The notes under the pieces: generated by a model
What the model was told of the DNA's origin: nothing
Seen by the model: only the letters and a program-made list of their open reading frames with translations
Database searches by the model: none
Position numbers and translations under genes: made by a program
Assembly: GCA_027294455.1 (NCBI GenBank)
Contig: JAPULZ010000068.1
Span: 1-64,000 of the forward strand
Direction: 5' to 3'
From: Gemmatimonadota bacterium
GTDB lineage: Bacteria; Gemmatimonadota; Gemmatimonadetes; Gemmatimonadales; GWC2-71-9
DNA: 64,000 nt
Shown here: positions 59,879-64,000 of the stretch, piece by piece
Layout of the letters: each line of letters begins with the position of its first letter
Position numbering within the stretch: the first letter of the stretch is position 1

Positions 59879-62323
59879 CTAGTTGAGGGCCGTCAGGAGG
59901 CCGGACCCAACCGGGGGCATCGAAGATCGAGGGGACGGGCGAAGCGCTACTTCCAGAACTTCCCCGAGGTGGGAAGCGCTGTGGACGGTGATGCGATCAC
60001 GCTCCTCGGCGCTCAGATCCTCCAGATCCGGGAGGTTTTCCTCCGGCAGGACGATGTGCTGGATTCCCGCCCGGCACGCGCCGAGGATCTTCTCCTTGAC
60101 GCCGCCGATGGGAAGCACCCGACCAGAGAGGGTCACTTCGCCTGTCATGGCGATGTCGTGACGCACCGGGACGCCCGACAAGGCGCTCACGAGGGCGGTC
60201 GCCATGGTGACGCCCGCGGACGGTCCCTCCTTGGGGATCGCCCCGGCGGGGACGTGGATGTGGATATCCCGATCCGTGAGTTCTCCGGCGCCGATGCCCA
60301 ATTCCTCTGCATGGGATTTGGCAAACGTGAGGGCTGCCCTGGCCGACTCCTTCATGACGTCGCCCAAGTGGCCCGTCAGCACGAGCTCGCCCTTGCCCTT
60401 CATCACGGACACTTCGACGAACATGATGTCGCCACCGGCGGGTGTGTAGTACATGCCGGTGGCGATGCCCACCTGATCTTCCCGGGCGGCCTGCTCCGGG
60501 TGCACCGTGGGTCGGCCGATGAGATCGGTGATGGCGTCCTTCTCGAGCACGAACCCCTCGACTTCACCCGCAGCGATCTTGCGGGCAACTTTGCGAGTCA
60601 CTTTGCCGAGCTCCCGTTCGAGCTGTCGCACGCCCGCCTCTCGCGTGTATCCGGAAATGAGACTCGACAGCGCGGCGTCGCCAAGTACCAGCTGCTCCGT
60701 ATCGAGACCCGCCTCTTTGAGCCGCCGGGGCAACAGATACTGCCGAGCGATGGACAATTTTTCCCGCTCGGTGTAACCAGAAAACTCCACAACCTCCATG
60801 CGATCCAACAACGCGGCCGGAATGTTCTCGGTGAAGTTCGCAGTGGCGACGAACAGAACTTCGGAAAGGTCGAACGGCACCCCGAGATAGTGATCGGTGA
60901 ACGAATCGTTTTGTGCCGGGTCGAGCACCTCCAACAGCGCTGCGGCGGGATTGCCCTGGTACGACACGCCGAGTTTGTCGACCTCGTCCAGCAAGAACAC
61001 GGGGTTCTTGGTGCCCGCGGTCTTTATGCCGTGCATGATCCGGCCGAGCATGGCACCAACGTATGTACGACGATGCCCTCGGATGTCCGCTTCGTCCCGC
61101 GCACCGCCCAGTGAGATCCGTACGTACTTTCTCCCGAGGGCACGTGCGATGGACTTGGCAATGGAAGTCTTTCCAACACCCGGTGGACCCGTGAACAGGA
61201 GAATGGGTGCTCTCGCCTGGGCCTCGGCCTCAACCGACTCGGCCTCGTCCTTCTCGCCCTTCTTCTTGGCGCCGTTCCCCCGCGCGTTGCGGAGTTGCCG
61301 CACGGCGAGGGTTTCCAGCACACGGTCTTTCACCTTCTGCAGACCGAAGTGATCCTCATCGAGAATGGTCGCCGCGGCCTTCAAGTTCAGATGCTCTTCG
61401 TCCCGCTCGTTCCACGGCAGCTCGGCAATGGTCTCCAGGTACGTGCGGATCACCTGAGCTTCCATCGCATCGGGCGAAGCCCGTTCGAGACGTAAGAACT
61501 CCCGGTCGACTTCCTTCTTGGCTTCCGCCGGGAGGTCGAGCTCGTCCAGACGCTCACGAAGCTCGTCCCGTTCGGTTTGGGTTCCTTCTTCGCCTAGTTC
61601 CTTACGAATGGCTTTGAGTTGCTCGCGCAGAAAGATCTCGCGTTGCCGCTCACCGAGTTCTTCCTCCACCATGGACTTGATGTCCGACTGCGCGTCGATC
61701 AACCCGATCTGGCGCTCCACGTGCAGCAATACGCGACGGAGGCGCTCCTCGACACCGAGTGTCTCGAGCAGCGTTTGCCGTTCGTTCGTTGGGATGTCCA
61801 GGTAGCCCGCAACCAGATCGGCAAGGGGTCCCGCCTCGCCGACGCTTTGCATCACTTGTTCCACGATGTCCGACGCGATGCCCGTCTTCTCACCCAACTC
61901 GGCCGCCCGCTCCCGCAACTCCTTGTGCAACGCCGCAAAGGCCGGATCGTCGGGCTCGGCGGGAGGTAGATCGGCCGCACGGTGCACGAGTGCCTCGATG
62001 AAATTTCCGTTCTTCTTGTATTGCAGAACCGTGGCGCGAAACTCGCCATGCAACAGCAGCTGGATACCGCCAAGCCCTCGCTGCACCTGGCCGATCCGGG
62101 CGATGGTGCCCATGGTGTGCAACGTCTCCGGGTCGACGGCCTCGCCTCCATCGATCTGGGACACGGCGAAGATCAGCCGCTCCTCCGTCTGGAGGGCCGC
62201 TTCGATGGCCCGAAGCGTTCCCGGCCGCGCCGCGCCGATGGGCACGGTGACGCCCGGAAACAGTACGAGATTCCGCAACGGGAGAACCGGAATCTGCTGG
62301 CGGTGTTGTGTCTTATCGCTCAT
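59879..62323 (-). CDS. lon: Lon ATP-dependent protease
   Basis: An 814-aa AAA+ protease that degrades misfolded and regulatory proteins. N-terminal substrate domain ~10-200 (IPVLPLRNLVLFPGVTVPI), coiled-coil ~200-300, AAA+ ~330-570 with FTGPPGVGKTS and FLLDEVDKL, and a C-terminal Ser-Lys protease domain: GPSAGVTMATAL (Ser ~702) and GGVKEKILGA (Lys ~743). The linker between the coiled coil and AAA+ has a charged KKKGEKDEAESVEAEAQ insert. Its gene follows a small orphan gene and terminator on the same strand. Confidence 0.97.
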   Translation of the reverse strand: MSDKTQHRQQIPVLPLRNLVLFPGVTVPIGAARPGTLRAIEAALQTEERLIFAVSQIDGGEAVDPETLHTMGTIARIGQVQRGLGGIQLLLHGEFRATVLQYKKNGNFIEALVHRAADLPPAEPDDPAFAALHKELRERAAELGEKTGIASDIVEQVMQSVGEAGPLADLVAGYLDIPTNERQTLLETLGVEERLRRVLLHVERQIGLIDAQSDIKSMVEEELGERQREIFLREQLKAIRKELGEEGTQTERDELRERLDELDLPAEAKKEVDREFLRLERASPDAMEAQVIRTYLETIAELPWNERDEEHLNLKAAATILDEDHFGLQKVKDRVLETLAVRQLRNARGNGAKKKGEKDEAESVEAEAQARAPILLFTGPPGVGKTSIAKSIARALGRKYVRISLGGARDEADIRGHRRTYVGAMLGRIMHGIKTAGTKNPVFLLDEVDKLGVSYQGNPAAALLEVLDPAQNDSFTDHYLGVPFDLSEVLFVATANFTENIPAALLDRMEVVEFSGYTEREKLSIARQYLLPRRLKEAGLDTEQLVLGDAALSSLISGYTREAGVRQLERELGKVTRKVARKIAAGEVEGFVLEKDAITDLIGRPTVHPEQAAREDQVGIATGMYYTPAGGDIMFVEVSVMKGKGELVLTGHLGDVMKESARAALTFAKSHAEELGIGAGELTDRDIHIHVPAGAIPKEGPSAGVTMATALVSALSGVPVRHDIAMTGEVTLSGRVLPIGGVKEKILGACRAGIQHIVLPEENLPDLEDLSAEERDRITVHSASHLGEVLEVALRPSPRSSMPPVGSGLLTALN

Positions 62324-62416
62324 GGTCTTTTCACGCTCTCAGATTGATGATGCCCTTCGGACATTACCGCCCCGGATTCGCACCTATCGTGCCGCTGGTC
62401 AACACCCCGAAAATGC

Positions 62417-62442
62417 AAAAACACCGCCAAAATAGGCGGTGT
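62417..62442 (-). terminator. Intrinsic terminator between the small gene and lon
   Basis: On the minus strand ACACCGCC and GGCGGTGT form a perfect 8-bp stem with loop TATTTT, followed by TTTT. It would end the transcript of the 62508-62759 gene and isolate lon. Confidence 0.8.
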
Positions 62443-62469
62443 CTCATTGCCCTGGTGACAAGAATCTGT

Positions 62470-62496
62470 CAATTGCTGCCACAATGGCAGCGATTG
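62470..62496. repeat. 11-bp inverted repeat
   Basis: An 11-bp hairpin with one G-T pair and a 5-base loop (62470-62480 and 62486-62496), lying between the small gene's stop and the terminator. No T tract follows. A short TGACA-N6-TGTCA repeat is next to it. It may be an RNA processing element or an operator for lon. Confidence 0.4.
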
Positions 62497-62507
62497 TCGC
62501 TCCGGAC

Positions 62508-62759
62508 CTAGTGTCTCCGCACTATCCGGGCGGCTCCCAGGGAGGATCTCAGATCTTCCACGCTCGAGGTGGAGATTATGCCGGCCTTCATCGTTGTCTC
62601 CCGGTCGGGCTCATCGGGATCGGACTTGCAGGTAAACCGCACGATATCGGCAGGTTCGGGGAAGGACTTCTCACCGCCGCCGCTTGAGACGATGCCTGAT
62701 GTTCTGCCGATCCGGTCGGCGGCCCATTGTTTGCCCTGCTCATCCTCAAAAGTTCTCAT
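62508..62759 (-). CDS. Small protein of unknown function
   Basis: An 83-aa hydrophilic protein. MRTFEDEQGKQWAADRI opens it, followed by a glycine patch (SSGGGEKSF), a DIVRFTCKSDPDEPDRET strand and helix, and a basic tail (RIVRRH). One Cys is present. No family or membrane segment is seen. A strong intrinsic terminator ~66 bases past the stop supports its being transcribed. No clear RBS precedes the ATG. It lies upstream of lon on the same strand but in its own transcript. Confidence 0.55.
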   Translation of the reverse strand: MRTFEDEQGKQWAADRIGRTSGIVSSGGGEKSFPEPADIVRFTCKSDPDEPDRETTMKAGIISTSSVEDLRSSLGAARIVRRH

Positions 62760-62947
62760 AGAATGTCTGCGGATGCCCTAGCTGAAAGGTTGCCAGAGAG
62801 TTAGAGCCCGAGTAATCTACGGACACTTCGGGCACGACGCCATATCAAACGCTCTTGCCCTTGCGGTAGACGGGTTGACGGCATCGTCCAATTCGGTTCC
62901 AAACGACGCTGGCGCTCTCCGCAACCCACCCCACTGCGCGGAGTTCA

Positions 62948-64000
62948 ATGGAGGAAACCAACACTCCGGCCCTCGCCGCCAAGTTGGCCGACGCGATCAA
63001 GGATGAATATACCGTCGAAGGAGAGATCGGACGTGGCGGTATGGGCGTGGTCTACCTGGCCCGCGACCTGAGGCTCAAGCGCCGCGTCGCCATCAAGGTA
63101 CTTCCCCCGGAACTCGCCTTCCGGAGCGAGATCCGGACGCGGTTCAGGCGGGAAGCACAGACGGCGGCCCGCTTGTCCCATCCTCATATCGTACCCATCC
63201 ACGCGGTCGGCGAGGCGGACGGTCTCGTCTACTTCGTCATGGGATTCGTGGACGGCGAATCGCTGGGCGCGCGGCTCAAGCGCCGGGGCAAACTCCCCAT
63301 CGAGGAGGTTCGCCGGATCACCAAGGAAACGTCAGACGCCCTCGGTTTGGCGCACACGATGGGAATCATCCATCGAGACATCAAGCCGGACAACATCCTC
63401 CTCGACGGCACCAGACGTCGAGTGATGATGACGGATTTCGGGATTGCCAAGGCGCTGACTGACGTCGGGGGGGGCACGCTCACCGGAACCGGCGTCGCCA
63501 TCGGCACGCCCGCCTACATGAGCCCCGAGCAAGCCGCCGGCGACGGCGACATCGATGCCCGCAGCGATCTCTACGCCCTGGGCGTGGTCGCCTACGAGAT
63601 GCTGCTCGGGACCGTGCCGTTCAAGGCACCGACCATCCCAGGGATCCTCATGAAGCAGATCACCGAGCCCGCCCCGGACATCCTGGCCGGCAGGCCCGAA
63701 TGCCCGGAGGAATTGGCCGCCACGGTCATGCGGTGCCTCGAGAAGGACCCGGAAAACCGCTGGCCCACGGCAGATGCCCTGCGCCGTGCCCTGGAAAGCC
63801 GCACGTCGGTCCCCTACCGGCGGTCCCGGTCGTCTTCGTCGGCGCGCCGACGCCCCAAGGACGTCAGCCAGCGGGACAGGAGCCGGCCGTGGACAGCGTG
63901 GGACGAAGAGCACGGTTCGGCTCCCGGTTCCCGGCGCTCCAGCCATCGCGGCGCCCGCAAGCTGCCGGCGAAGCGGGAACGGTCCCGGACCCAACCGGCC
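62948..64000 (+). CDS. Ser/Thr protein kinase, cut by window end
   Basis: At least 351 residues, with no stop before the end of the window. The kinase domain spans ~20-280: GRGGMGVVYLARD, AIKVLP, HRDIKPDN, DFGIAKAL, GTPAYMSPEQAAG and a long activation loop (GGGTLTGTGVAIGTP). It then becomes Arg/Ser-rich (RRSRSSSSARRR), probably a linker before a transmembrane or sensor part that lies beyond the window. It starts at ATG 62948, with GGAGGAAACC just after the ATG and only GAGTTCA upstream. Confidence 0.92.
   Translation, partial: MEETNTPALAAKLADAIKDEYTVEGEIGRGGMGVVYLARDLRLKRRVAIKVLPPELAFRSEIRTRFRREAQTAARLSHPHIVPIHAVGEADGLVYFVMGFVDGESLGARLKRRGKLPIEEVRRITKETSDALGLAHTMGIIHRDIKPDNILLDGTRRRVMMTDFGIAKALTDVGGGTLTGTGVAIGTPAYMSPEQAAGDGDIDARSDLYALGVVAYEMLLGTVPFKAPTIPGILMKQITEPAPDILAGRPECPEELAATVMRCLEKDPENRWPTADALRRALESRTSVPYRRSRSSSSARRRPKDVSQRDRSRPWTAWDEEHGSAPGSRRSSHRGARKLPAKRERSRTQPA

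Overview
The window is GC-rich, densely coded bacterial chromosome with about 60 protein genes, two tRNA genes and no recognisable phage, IS element, CRISPR array or rRNA. The organism is a diderm: there is an MlaEFD lipid-transport operon, an Omp85-type barrel and an OmpA protein. Two eukaryotic-type Ser/Thr kinases, an OmpA with thrombospondin type 3 repeats, S9 and M28 peptidases, a DUF4015 protein, a permuted aconitase and a long-form IspH make Gemmatimonadota my best guess. That is inference from gene content only. The first ~120 bases are C-rich junk typical of a contig edge.

Layout. 0.1-10.7 kb is almost all minus strand: a small membrane/coiled-coil protein, tRNA-Ala and tRNA-Gln with their own promoter and terminator, an operon DUF2203 - CopD-like - mlaE - mlaF - mlaD - rnz, then nadE - thioesterase - patatin and NTF2 - DUF72 - TupA. 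10.8-19.8 kb mixes small metabolic and regulatory genes: nucleoside hydrolase, hydroxyacyl-CoA dehydrogenase-like, DtxR, NUDIX, a hidden ~49-aa membrane peptide, RsbRD-like, a dicarboxylate symporter and an S9 peptidase. 19.8-21.7 kb is a PhoU-like/NptA phosphate pair. 21.9-28.1 kb is an error-prone repair (mutasome) operon: zinc-ribbon peptide, SplB-like radical SAM protein, ImuB, a separate ImuB C-terminal domain, and DnaE2. No ImuA is present, and an 11-bp direct-repeat array lies in the promoter. 28-40 kb carries GGT, SDR, MsrA, methyltransferase, cyclophilin, ADP-ribosylglycohydrolase, a zinc-ribbon Ser/Thr kinase, an HETGH membrane protein and IspH. 40-43 kb holds a thioesterase, a frameshifted Omp85-type barrel and a PAS-Fis regulator. 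43.3-50.1 kb holds a TetR gene with a clear promoter/operator, a DEAH-type helicase, pfkA, a SelW-like selenoprotein gene with an in-frame UGA, and a membrane-GAF-MCP signalling protein. 50.2-64 kb holds OmpA-TSP3, DUF4015, aconitase, a lipoprotein, an M28 peptidase, an unrecognised 368-aa protein, a TrmB regulator, Lon, a small orphan gene and a second Ser/Thr kinase cut by the window end.

How they work together. The most interesting finding is a 77-codon gene at 47617-47850 that becomes a complete SelW/Rdx protein (CxxU) when UGA is read as selenocysteine. It has a good RBS and a bacterial SECIS-like hairpin. It lies directly upstream of pfkA and diverges from the MCP-like gene. Between the two lies a copy of the TTGACTG-N6-CAGTCA(A/G) palindrome that also overlaps the promoter of the TetR gene 4.5 kb away, which suggests a small TetR regulon covering selW-pfkA and/or the MCP. 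The mutasome cassette, in which a radical SAM protein of the spore-photoproduct-lyase family takes the place usually held by ImuA, is the best candidate for an under-described system. Several genes appear to start at CTG or ATC behind near-perfect Shine-Dalgarno sequences. No stretch longer than about 210 bases lacks a gene.
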